Source: an uncultured Burkholderiales bacterium (GTDB taxonomy: Bacteria > Pseudomonadota > Gammaproteobacteria > Burkholderiales > Burkholderiaceae_C). From it: a stretch of DNA of 6,701 nucleotides. Under the pieces are notes generated by a model. It had not been told where the DNA came from. It ran no database searches and saw nothing but the letters and a program-made list of their open reading frames with translations. The stretch lies in contig CAJBLW010000449.1 in the NCBI GenBank assembly GCA_903953985.1, positions 1 to 6,701 on the forward strand, in the 5' to 3' direction. The translations under genes were made by a program, and so were the position numbers. Shown here piece by piece: positions 1 through 5,680 of the stretch (positions are counted from its first letter, which is position 1; each line of letters opens with the position of its first letter).

Positions 1-308
1 GCCACGGCTTGCGCGGCCAGCATCACGGCCTTGAGGCCCGAGCCGCACACGGCATTAATGGTCAAAGCAGGTGTTTCTTTGGCCACACCGGCTTTCATCA
101 TGGCTTGGCGGGCGGGGTTTTGTCCCACGCCAGCGGCCAAAACCTGGCCCATGATGACTTCACCAATGGCGTCCACAGGCAGGCCACTGCGCTCCAGCAA
201 ACCCTTGATGACGATGCTGCCCAACTCGGTGGCGGGCGTCTTGGCGAGCGAGCCGCCAAACTTGCCCACGGCGGTGCGTGCGGCTGCAACGATGACGATG
301 TCTTCCAT
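1..308 (-). CDS. phaA: Acetyl-CoA acetyltransferase (beta-ketothiolase), N-terminal part
   Basis: Thiolases of this family condense two acetyl-CoA into acetoacetyl-CoA in the cytoplasm, the first step of polyhydroxybutyrate synthesis. The 102 residues visible begin MEDIVIVAAARTAVGKFGG, a typical thiolase start. Residues 84-92 read INAVCGSGL, which holds the nucleophilic cysteine (Cys88, matching Cys88/89 of known thiolases). The rest, including the His and second Cys of the active site, lies outside the window, so catalytic completeness cannot be checked. I chose the ATG at 306-308 because GGAG sits six bases upstream; an in-frame ATG at 318-320 has no such site and would add four residues. 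The gene starts 22 bp after the phaC stop on the same strand, so the two are almost certainly co-transcribed. Thiolase identity is very secure. The name phaA, rather than another acetyl-CoA acetyltransferase such as atoB, rests on phaC being next to it. Confidence 0.93.
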   Translation of the reverse strand, partial: MEDIVIVAAARTAVGKFGGSLAKTPATELGSIVIKGLLERSGLPVDAIGEVIMGQVLAAGVGQNPARQAMMKAGVAKETPALTINAVCGSGLKAVMLAAQAV

Positions 309-314
309 TTTTTT

Positions 315-318
315 CTCC
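315..318 (-). promoter_or_regulatory. Ribosome binding site of phaA
   Basis: On the minus strand GGAG is followed by six A residues and then the ATG at 306-308. This site decides between two in-frame ATG codons four codons apart. The upstream one (318-320) overlaps the site itself and lacks a Shine-Dalgarno sequence of its own. Confidence 0.75.
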
Positions 319-330
319 ATTAAAAATCAA

Positions 331-2049
331 TCAGGCTTTGGCTTTGACGTAACGGCCAGGGGCCGCTTCGATGGCTTTGTATTTGGCCGCCTTGCCATAG
401 GTTCTGGGTGCGGCAATTTGCTTGCCCGCATAGCCCTTGAGCCAGTCGGACCAATCGGTCCACCAGCTTCCAGGCACCTCTTTGGCGCTAGCGATCCAGT
501 CGTTCACATCAGCGGGGAACTTGGTGCCTTCGCTCAACCAGTGGCTGCGCTTTTTGGCCGCAGGCGGGTTGATCACACCCGCGATGTGGCCCGAGGCCCC
601 CATCACAAAACGCTTTTTGCCCGGCAGCACTTGTGTGCTGGCATAAGCCCCGCCGATCGGCACGATATGGTCTTCCCTCGAACCATAAACATAGACGGGC
701 AAATCGACTTGACGCAGATCAATCGACTCGCCGCACACCTTTGTTTTGCCCGGTTTGACCAGGTTGTTTTCCAGGTAGGTGTTGCGCAGGTACCAAGCAT
801 AAAAAGGTCGGGGCAGGTTGGTCGAGTCGCTGTTCCAGTAAAGCAAGTCAAACGGAGGGGGTGTCTCGCCCTTGAGGTAGTTCCCGACCACATAGTTCCA
901 GACCAGGTCATTGGGACGCAGAAAGCTGAAGGTGGACGCCAAGTCCTGGCCCTTGAGCAAACCGCCTTTGCCCAATTGCTGCTCGCGAAATTTGACGAAG
1001 TTCTCGTCAATGAACACATCCAGAATGCCGGTGTCGGTGAAGTTGATCAGCGTGGTCAGGAAAGTGGCGCTGGCCACCGGCTTTTCACCCCGCGCAGCCA
1101 GCACTGCCAGCGCGGTCGACAAGATGGTGCCGCCCACACAAAAGCCCAACGCGTTGATCTTGGGAGCGCCGGTGATGGCCTGCACAGTGTGGATGGCCTC
1201 AATGGCCGCGTGCTCAATGTAGTCGTCCCAGGTTTTTTGTGCCATGGACTCGTCGGGGTTGCGCCAGCTCACCACAAAGGTGCGGTGGCCTTGGCTGACG
1301 GCATAACGAATCAGCGAGTTCTCGGGTTGGAGGTCCAGGATGTAGAACTTGTTGATGCAAGGCGGAACCAGCAAAAACGGTTTTTCATAGACCTTGGCGG
1401 TGAGCGGTTTGTATTCTATGAGCTGAAAAAACTCATTCTCATAAACGACCGCGCCTTCGGTGGTGGCCACGTTCTTGCCCACTTCAAACAGACTTTCGTC
1501 GGTCATCGAAACGTGCCCTTGCTGCAGGTCATGTACCAAGTTTTGCACGCCCTTGGCGATGCTCTCGCCCTGGGTGTCAATGGCTTTCTTTTGCGCCTCG
1601 GCATTGAAGGCCAAAAAATTGCTGGGCGCAGCGGCGGCCACCCATTGCTCGATGGCAAACCGGATGCGGGTGCGTGTTTTCTCGTCGGATTCGACCGCGT
1701 CGGCCAGCCCCATCAGGGTTCGGGCATTGAGCAAATAGGTGGCGGCATTGAAGGCGGCCATGGGGTTAGCGGACCAAGCTTCCCCCGAAAAGCGTCGGTC
1801 TTTGACCTGCAAACTGTTGTGCAAGCTCTGATTCCACATTTCAGAGGCGTCTTTGAAGTACTGACTTTGCAGGGTCTGGAGCTTTTCAGGCGAAAATTTG
1901 AGCTGCGGCACATCTGTATCCGCTGAAGACTTCAAGCCACCGAGATCCATGGTCTGAAAATGCTGCATCGCCTGACCCCAGCTTTTGCTCAGGTCTTGCT
2001 GAAAGCCTTCGCTCATTTGGGACCAAAAATCCGGCGTGGAAGTACTCAT
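331..2049 (-). CDS. phaC: Class I poly(3-hydroxyalkanoate) synthase PhaC
   Basis: PhaC polymerises (R)-3-hydroxyacyl-CoA, chiefly 3-hydroxybutyryl-CoA, into PHA at the surface of cytoplasmic granules. The protein is 572 residues, close to the roughly 590 of the Ralstonia/Cupriavidus class I enzyme. Residues about 1-90 form the variable N-terminal region, and an alpha/beta-hydrolase catalytic domain follows. The lipase-like box GFCVGG is at 302-307 with nucleophile Cys304. Asp460 lies in SREDHIV and His488 in GASGHIAGV, which completes the Cys-Asp-His triad with spacing that matches Cys319/Asp480/His508 of the Cupriavidus enzyme. The basic C-terminus ending APGRYVKAKA is typical of class I. 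No PhaE or PhaR subunit gene is adjacent, consistent with a one-subunit synthase. AGGAG lies seven bases before the ATG at 2047-2049. The gene is followed by phaA and preceded, beyond a divergent small gene, by pgeF, an arrangement I recall from other Burkholderiales. The identification is very secure. Confidence 0.97.
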   Translation of the reverse strand: MSTSTPDFWSQMSEGFQQDLSKSWGQAMQHFQTMDLGGLKSSADTDVPQLKFSPEKLQTLQSQYFKDASEMWNQSLHNSLQVKDRRFSGEAWSANPMAAFNAATYLLNARTLMGLADAVESDEKTRTRIRFAIEQWVAAAAPSNFLAFNAEAQKKAIDTQGESIAKGVQNLVHDLQQGHVSMTDESLFEVGKNVATTEGAVVYENEFFQLIEYKPLTAKVYEKPFLLVPPCINKFYILDLQPENSLIRYAVSQGHRTFVVSWRNPDESMAQKTWDDYIEHAAIEAIHTVQAITGAPKINALGFCVGGTILSTALAVLAARGEKPVASATFLTTLINFTDTGILDVFIDENFVKFREQQLGKGGLLKGQDLASTFSFLRPNDLVWNYVVGNYLKGETPPPFDLLYWNSDSTNLPRPFYAWYLRNTYLENNLVKPGKTKVCGESIDLRQVDLPVYVYGSREDHIVPIGGAYASTQVLPGKKRFVMGASGHIAGVINPPAAKKRSHWLSEGTKFPADVNDWIASAKEVPGSWWTDWSDWLKGYAGKQIAAPRTYGKAAKYKAIEAAPGRYVKAKA

Positions 2050-2056
2050 CGTTTTT

Positions 2057-2061
2057 CTCCT
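2057..2061 (-). promoter_or_regulatory. Ribosome binding site of phaC
   Basis: On the minus strand AGGAG lies seven bases upstream of the phaC ATG (2047-2049). It is the strongest Shine-Dalgarno match in the window and supports that start. Confidence 0.8.
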
Positions 2062-2074
2062 GAATCAGTCGTTT

Positions 2075-2102
2075 TTGTCAAATCCCTTGTTCCGAGTATC
2101 TT
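2075..2102 (+). promoter_or_regulatory. Possible sigma-70 promoter of the small membrane gene
   Basis: TTGTCA (2075-2080, five of six matches to the -35 consensus) is separated by 16 bases from TATCTT (2097-2102, four of six matches to -10). This would start transcription near 2109, about 30 bases before the ATG at 2142. It lies in the 92-bp divergent region shared with phaC. The call is by eye; I found no convincing promoter facing phaC. Confidence 0.3.
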
Positions 2103-2131
2103 TCAGTTTGTTGTCACCTAAATTACAAGGG
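2084..2131. repeat. Inverted repeat CCCTTGT / ACAAGGG in the phaC divergent region
   Basis: CCCTTGT (2084-2090) and its exact reverse complement ACAAGGG (2125-2131) are 41 bp apart, about four helical turns. The right arm contains the AAGGG that serves as ribosome binding site for the gene at 2142. TTGTCA also occurs twice in this region (2075-2080 and 2111-2116). The repeats are plainly present. That they bind a regulator is only a possibility, because a seven-base dyad can occur by chance in a region this size. Confidence 0.35.
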
Positions 2132-2141
2132 CTAAATATTT

Positions 2142-2459
2142 ATGTATTTGATCGTGATCGGCTGGCTTTACGTCACCCTGCTCATGGCCTTGGCTGAAGC
2201 CTTTAGTTCGCAAGGCAGTGTCCTGGGAGCCATCATCACCTTTGTGTTCTATGGCTTGCTGCCCATGGCCTTGGTGATTTACTTGATGGGCACACCCATG
2301 CGCCGCAAGGCCATTCGCCAACAGGAACAACAGGCCAGGCAAATGGCTTCTGAGGGTTCCATCCAACCCGGCTCAGCGGTCCAACCAGATACAAGCGGCC
2401 ATACGGCCGCTTTGCCCGAGGTTGCGGCTGTCCCTGCGGTGGGAAAAAAAGAAATCTGA
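2142..2459 (+). CDS. Small two-helix membrane protein of unknown function
   Basis: The product is 105 residues. Residues about 2-20 (LIVIGWLYVTLLMALAEA) and 28-49 (LGAIITFVFYGLLPMALVIY) are strongly hydrophobic and should form two membrane helices joined by a short polar turn. A basic stretch follows (MRRKAIRQQEQQARQ, about 53-67), likely cytoplasmic by the positive-inside rule, then a Pro/Ala/Ser-rich, probably disordered tail. I recall similar uncharacterised proteins in Comamonadaceae, but no function. AAGGG (2127-2131) lies ten bases before the ATG. The gene is divergent from phaC. Its last 87 bp run antisense to the end of pgeF, so the tail composition is partly dictated by pgeF. A membrane protein is hard to explain as a chance ORF, so I think the gene is real, though unproven. 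No catalytic motif is visible. Confidence 0.72.
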   Translation: MYLIVIGWLYVTLLMALAEAFSSQGSVLGAIITFVFYGLLPMALVIYLMGTPMRRKAIRQQEQQARQMASEGSIQPGSAVQPDTSGHTAALPEVAAVPAVGKKEI

Positions 2460-3191
2460 CCCTGCGACCGTGCACCAAGGCGGGGTACTGTCATTGCCAA
2501 ATACGCGCGAAATACCCAAACCTTGCAACCGTCCGCGGGCCAAACCGGCCAGATCGGCCATGTACTTACCTTGGGCTATCGGTGTAAACAGCCCCCGTAC
2601 CTCGGGCGACCCATCGTCGAAAGCGGCCCGCACTTCTGGCCCCACTTCAAAAGCTTGCGGCCCGATGCAGGGCCCCAGCCAAGCCATCACGTCTGACACA
2701 TCGGCCCCGGCCAGCTTCAAGTCAGCCCACAAGCTTTCCAGAACGCCAAGCCCTTTTGACTTCATGGACCCACCCGTCCCCGCCAGCCCACGCCAGCCCG
2801 CATGCACTGCGGCCACCCAGCTCCCGGCTGAATCAGCGAGCAAAACCGGCAAACAATCGGCCACCATGATGGTGCAAGCCACACCCGGATCGCGGCTCCA
2901 GCAGGCATCGGCCACCAGCCCCTGGGGCGTGGCCGTGCTCAGCTGCAGACTGGTCACCCCGTGAACTTGTTGCAAAAACACCGGCCTCTGCCCGATCTGC
3001 ACAGCCAGGCGCTCGCGGTTGGTGTGCACATCTGCCGGCCGGTCACCCACATGGTCACCCAGGTTCATGCTGTCCCAAGGGGCGGCCGAAACCCCACCCT
3101 GGCGACTGGTCATGAGCGCACGCACGCTTGGATGGATCGGCCAATCGGGTTGTATCCAGTGAACGGGCAGGTTTTGCAACCGCAAAATCAT
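2373..3191 (-). CDS. pgeF: Peptidoglycan editing factor PgeF (YfiH family, multicopper polyphenol oxidase domain)
   Basis: YfiH/PgeF proteins are cytoplasmic. In E. coli PgeF removes wrongly made UDP-MurNAc-L-Ser so that L-Ala is kept at the first position of the peptidoglycan stem peptide. Homologues also show laccase-like and purine nucleoside phosphorylase activities. With the ATG at 3189-3191 the product is 272 residues, slightly longer than E. coli YfiH (243). The metal-site triad is visible: His77 in LQQVHGVT, Cys113 in VADCLPVLL and His130 in AAVHAGWRG. The family motifs WLGPCIGPQAFEVG (171-184), FFFSHRRD (247-254) and the terminal GRMAACIWL are also present. Longer in-frame starts exist (GTG at 3204-3206, ATG at 3333-3335), but the latter would run into aat on the other strand. 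No clear Shine-Dalgarno sequence marks the chosen start. The stop is followed 323 bp later by phaC on the same strand. Family identity is secure; the start is less so. Confidence 0.92.
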   Translation of the reverse strand: MILRLQNLPVHWIQPDWPIHPSVRALMTSRQGGVSAAPWDSMNLGDHVGDRPADVHTNRERLAVQIGQRPVFLQQVHGVTSLQLSTATPQGLVADACWSRDPGVACTIMVADCLPVLLADSAGSWVAAVHAGWRGLAGTGGSMKSKGLGVLESLWADLKLAGADVSDVMAWLGPCIGPQAFEVGPEVRAAFDDGSPEVRGLFTPIAQGKYMADLAGLARGRLQGLGISRVFGNDSTPPWCTVAGSDFFFSHRRDSRNLGQSGRMAACIWLDR

Positions 3192-3232
3192 AGCGCCACG
3201 CCACACTGCTGCTTTTATTGTGTAATTGCGCC

Positions 3233-4012
3233 ATGACCAGCGAAGCCGAAGCCCCCCCCCATGCCCCTGAACTGCCCTGGATTGTGGAGGGCCAGGCCCT
3301 TCCGCCGGCCAGCCAGGCTTGGGCGGCTTCATCACCCGCTCCAGGCCTGCTGGCCGCCAGCAACGATTTGTCCGCCCAGCGTTTGGTGGACGCTTATGCC
3401 GAAGGCGTTTTCCCCTGGTTCAACGTGGGCCAGCCTGTCCTTTGGTGGAGCCCCGACCCACGCATGGTTCTGAAAACGCGCGATTTCCGATTTCACAGAT
3501 CGCTTCAACAATCCCTCAAACGGTGGAGTCTGACACCCCGCTTTGAAATGTGCTTTGACCGTGACTTTTCGCAAGTCATCCAACGCTGCGCCTCATCGCC
3601 CCGCCCTGGCCAGAAAGGCACCTGGATCGTGCCCCAGATGGTGAATGCTTACAAAGAACTGCACCGCATGGGCCTGGCCCACAGCTGTGAATTGCGCATC
3701 GATGGCGAACTCGTGGCTGGCCTGTACTTCGTGGCTTTGGGCCACGCAGTGTTTGGCGAGTCCATGTTCACGACCGTCAGCGATGGCTCCAAAATGGCGC
3801 TGGCGTGCTTGGTCAGTGTCTGCTTGCAACACGGGGTGAACGCGATCGATTGCCAGCAAAACACCCAGCACCTAGGCTCGCTGGGGGCCCGTGAAATACC
3901 TCGCAGCGACTTTATGCGCGGCGTGCACGAAGGGCGCGAATACGGCCCCATTGACTGGGCGCGTCAGTCCTTGAACTGGCCGGCTCTGGCTTCATTGGCG
4001 ACCCCCAAATGA
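3233..4012 (+). CDS. aat: Leucyl/phenylalanyl-tRNA--protein transferase
   Basis: Aat moves Leu or Phe from aminoacyl-tRNA to proteins with N-terminal Lys or Arg, creating N-degrons read by ClpS and degraded by ClpAP in the cytoplasm. From the ATG at 3233 the product is 259 residues (E. coli Aat has 234); the extra length is at the N-terminus. Family motifs run in order: PGLLAASNDLS (37-47), EGVFPWFNVGQPVLWWSPDPR (57-77), GTWIV (129-133), FGESMFT (174-180) and AIDCQQNTQHLGSLGAREIPR (204-224). Glu176, Asp206 and Gln208 match Glu156, Asp186 and Gln188 of the E. coli active site at a constant offset of 20. A TTG five codons upstream is an alternative start. No good ribosome binding site is visible. 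A run of nine C lies at 3252-3260 within codons 7-9. The stop overlaps the start of bpt. The function is secure. Confidence 0.95.
   Translation: MTSEAEAPPHAPELPWIVEGQALPPASQAWAASSPAPGLLAASNDLSAQRLVDAYAEGVFPWFNVGQPVLWWSPDPRMVLKTRDFRFHRSLQQSLKRWSLTPRFEMCFDRDFSQVIQRCASSPRPGQKGTWIVPQMVNAYKELHRMGLAHSCELRIDGELVAGLYFVALGHAVFGESMFTTVSDGSKMALACLVSVCLQHGVNAIDCQQNTQHLGSLGAREIPRSDFMRGVHEGREYGPIDWARQSLNWPALASLATPK
3252..3260 (+). repeat. Nine-C homopolymer in the 5' end of aat
   Basis: Nine consecutive C bases encode part of the Ala-Pro-Pro stretch at residues 7-9 of Aat, ahead of the conserved region. Gain or loss of one C would shift the reading frame before any conserved motif. The tract is long enough to be prone to slippage or sequencing error. 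The frame shown is intact, so no defect is claimed. Confidence 0.6.
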
Positions 4013-4746
4013 CCCAACTCAAAGAGCTCCCGCTGCAGGCCTTGCAGTTCTATGCCACTGCTCCTTACGCGTGCAGCTACCTGCCCGACCGCTCCGCCCG
4101 CTCCCAAGTCGCCACCCCCAGCCACCTGATCCACAACGAAGTCTATGCCGATCTGGTGGAACAAGGTTTCAGGCGCAGCGGCCTGTTCACCTATCGCCCT
4201 TACTGCGATGGCTGTCAAGCCTGTCAGCCATTGCGCGTGCGGGTGGACGCTTTCAAACCCGACCGCAGCCAGCGTCGCGCTTGGCAATCGCACAAAGATT
4301 TGCGGGTCCGTGTTCTCGACTTGCAATACGACCCAGATCATTACGCCCTGTACTTGAACTACCAGAACTCGCGTCACCCGGGAGGCGGCATGGACCACGA
4401 CAGCGTGGACCAGTACACCCAGTTCCTGCTACAAAGCCGCGTCAACTCGCGCATTGTGGAATTCAGAGCCCCAGGCGTTGGCGAGGAGCTCGGTGAATTG
4501 AAAATGGTCAGCATCGTCGATGTGCTCAACCGCGGTTTATCGGCGGTTTACACCTTTTACGAACCCAATGAAGCGGCCAGCTTTGGCACCTTCGGGGTAC
4601 TCTGGCAAATCCAGCAAGCGGCCCAACTGGGCCTGCCCTATGTCTACCTGGGTTACTGGATTGATGGCAGCCCAAAAATGAATTACAAATCCCGCTTCAA
4701 GCCCTGCGAACTCAGGGTGGAGGGCCAATGGCAGGCTTTTGATTGA
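4009..4746 (+). CDS. bpt: Aspartate/glutamate leucyltransferase (Bpt, arginyltransferase family)
   Basis: Bacterial Bpt proteins resemble eukaryotic arginyl transferases but attach Leu, from Leu-tRNA, to proteins with N-terminal Asp or Glu, feeding the same ClpS/ClpAP pathway as Aat. The product is 245 residues, normal for the family. The N-terminal domain has ACSYLPDRSARSQV (21-34) with Cys22 and the cluster YCDGCQACQPLRV (65-77) with Cys66, Cys69 and Cys72. The C-terminal GNAT-like domain has SRHPGGGM (121-128), FGTFGVLWQI (192-201) and LGYWIDGSPKMNYKSRFKP (214-232). The start ATG (4009-4011) overlaps the aat stop TGA (4010-4012), a classic ATGA arrangement, so translation is probably coupled. 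It has no ribosome binding site of its own that I can see. Older annotation calls it ate (arginyl-tRNA--protein transferase); the Leu specificity is inferred from the bacterial family, not visible in the sequence. Confidence 0.94.
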   Translation: MTQLKELPLQALQFYATAPYACSYLPDRSARSQVATPSHLIHNEVYADLVEQGFRRSGLFTYRPYCDGCQACQPLRVRVDAFKPDRSQRRAWQSHKDLRVRVLDLQYDPDHYALYLNYQNSRHPGGGMDHDSVDQYTQFLLQSRVNSRIVEFRAPGVGEELGELKMVSIVDVLNRGLSAVYTFYEPNEAASFGTFGVLWQIQQAAQLGLPYVYLGYWIDGSPKMNYKSRFKPCELRVEGQWQAFD

Positions 4747-4787
4747 GGCGTCTGTTGACCCTTTTTTCGAGGCAAATTTCGTTCACC

Positions 4788-4801
4788 CTGTAACCGTACA
4801 G
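4788..4801. promoter_or_regulatory. Dyad CTGTA-ACCG-TACAG upstream of the IclR gene
   Basis: Perfect five-base arms around a four-base centre lie 42 bases after the bpt stop and 47 bases before the IclR start. No T-run follows it, so a rho-independent terminator for aat-bpt is unlikely. It may be an operator or merely a chance dyad. Confidence 0.3.
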
Positions 4802-4809
4802 CCCCCCTT

Positions 4810-4833
4810 CATTTCACTGTGTAAAATGAAATG
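4810..4833. promoter_or_regulatory. Candidate operator CATTTCA-N10-TGAAATG before the IclR gene
   Basis: Seven-base perfect arms (4810-4816 and 4827-4833) have centres 17 bp apart, so they fall on similar faces of the helix. The spacer and first base of the right arm hold TAAAAT (4822-4827), a one-mismatch -10 hexamer. A protein bound here would block it. IclR proteins commonly bind dyads in their own promoters, so autoregulation is a reasonable inference. No clear -35 sequence is seen at the right distance. Confidence 0.4.
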
Positions 4834-4842
4834 TCTTGACAT
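4831..4842. promoter_or_regulatory. Short dyad ATGTC-TT-GACAT just before the IclR start
   Basis: Five-base perfect arms around TT end six bases before the ATG at 4849, sharing three bases with the preceding dyad. The position is where a ribosome binding site would be expected, and none is present. It could be a second operator half or a translation-level site. Confidence 0.35.
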
Positions 4843-4848
4843 GACACA

Positions 4849-5628
4849 ATGAAAAAAGACCCCGCCCTCACGACCGTACCCACCATACAGGTGATTGAAC
4901 GGATGTTCACCCTGATCGACGTGCTGGCGTCCCGCGAAGAAGCCATCTCGCTCAAGGAGATCAGCCAAAAAACCGGGCTGCACCCCTCTACTGCGCACCG
5001 AATCCTGAACGACCTGGCCACCGGCCGCTTTGTGGACCGCCCAGAGGCTGGCCACTATCGCCTGGGCATGCGTTTGCTGGAATTGGGCAACTTGGTCAAG
5101 GGCAGGCTCAACGTCCGCGATGCGGCCCTTGCCCCCATGCGTGATTTGCACAAACTCATTCAACAACCCGTCAACTTGAGCATGCGCCAAGGTGACGAAA
5201 TCGTTTACATCGAACGCGCCTACAGCGAACGCTCGGGCATGCAGGTGGTTCGAGCCATTGGTGGTCGCGCCCCTTTGCACCTGACGTCGGTGGGCAAGCT
5301 TTTCTTGGCCGCAGACGACCCTTTGCGAGTACGCTCTTATGCCACGCGCACCGGCTTGGCTGGCCAGACACGCAACAGCATCACGCAACTGCAAGTGCTG
5401 GAAAGAGAGCTCTCCCGAGTCAACCACTCTGGTTTTGCGCGTGACAATGAAGAGCTGGAGTTGGGTGTGCGTTGCATCGCAGCGGGCATCTACGATGATC
5501 AGGGCAAGCTTCTGGCAGGCCTGTCTATCTCTGCCCCGGCCGATCGGCTGGATGAAAGCTGGCTGCCCAAGTTACAAGAGACCGCCAAAGTGATATCCGA
5601 GACTTTGGGTCACCACGAATCAGACTGA
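4849..5628 (+). CDS. IclR-family transcriptional regulator
   Basis: IclR proteins are cytoplasmic DNA-binding regulators that sense small organic molecules, often aromatic or carboxylic acids. The product is 259 residues, normal length. A winged helix-turn-helix fills about residues 13-75: SLKEISQKTGLHPSTAHRIL (34-53) is the helix-turn-helix and RFVDRPEAGHYRLG (60-73) the wing. The C-terminal effector-binding domain covers about 85-255 and includes GRAPLHLTSVGKLFLA (139-154) and the signature ELELGVRCIAAGIYD (202-216). The ATG at 4849 is preferred because it leaves a normal short arm before the HTH. It has no Shine-Dalgarno sequence. The gene is 102 bp after bpt with dyads in between, so it probably has its own promoter, and it is convergent with the pbpG-like gene. 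No metabolic genes are adjacent, so its ligand and targets cannot be inferred beyond possible autoregulation. Confidence 0.93.
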   Translation: MKKDPALTTVPTIQVIERMFTLIDVLASREEAISLKEISQKTGLHPSTAHRILNDLATGRFVDRPEAGHYRLGMRLLELGNLVKGRLNVRDAALAPMRDLHKLIQQPVNLSMRQGDEIVYIERAYSERSGMQVVRAIGGRAPLHLTSVGKLFLAADDPLRVRSYATRTGLAGQTRNSITQLQVLERELSRVNHSGFARDNEELELGVRCIAAGIYDDQGKLLAGLSISAPADRLDESWLPKLQETAKVISETLGHHESD

Positions 5629-5652
5629 AGGCCGATCCTGTTCATTGACTTG

Positions 5653-5680
5653 GCAGCTTTCAGCCTGGCATCTGAACTGC
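5653..5680. other. Imperfect hairpin between convergent iclR-type and pbpG-like genes
   Basis: GCAG, a two-base bulge and TTCAG pair with CTGAA-CTGC around the loop CCTGGCAT, giving nine base pairs. It starts 25 bases after the IclR stop and spans the stop codon of the convergent gene. Neither strand has a following T-run, so a standard rho-independent terminator is doubtful. It could still slow or protect the ends of the two converging transcripts. Confidence 0.25.

Noticed and set aside
31..1926. A 631-codon open frame on the plus strand, longer than phaC itself
   Set aside because: It runs antisense to phaC and phaA, which have complete family motifs and ribosome binding sites. Its translation has no recognisable domain and crosses the phaC-phaA junction. 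It is a by-product of codon bias in the real genes.
2076..2081. A perfect TTGACA on the minus strand as the phaC -35 element
   Set aside because: The matching -10 position falls on the AGGAG ribosome binding site and reads AGAAAA or GAGAAA, so no start could yield a usable leader.
2118..2366. An 82-codon minus-strand frame opposite the small membrane gene, as an alternative to it
   Set aside because: Its His/Gln-rich translation looks like the complement of hydrophobic codons. The plus-strand frame has coherent membrane helices and a ribosome binding site.
2422..2964. A 180-codon plus-strand frame inside pgeF
   Set aside because: It is antisense to conserved pgeF motifs, has a Ser/Pro/Ala-rich translation without domain features, and has no separate promoter or ribosome site.
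4783..5427. A 214-codon minus-strand frame opposite the IclR gene
   Set aside because: The IclR frame is fully supported by domain motifs. The antisense translation shows no family resemblance.
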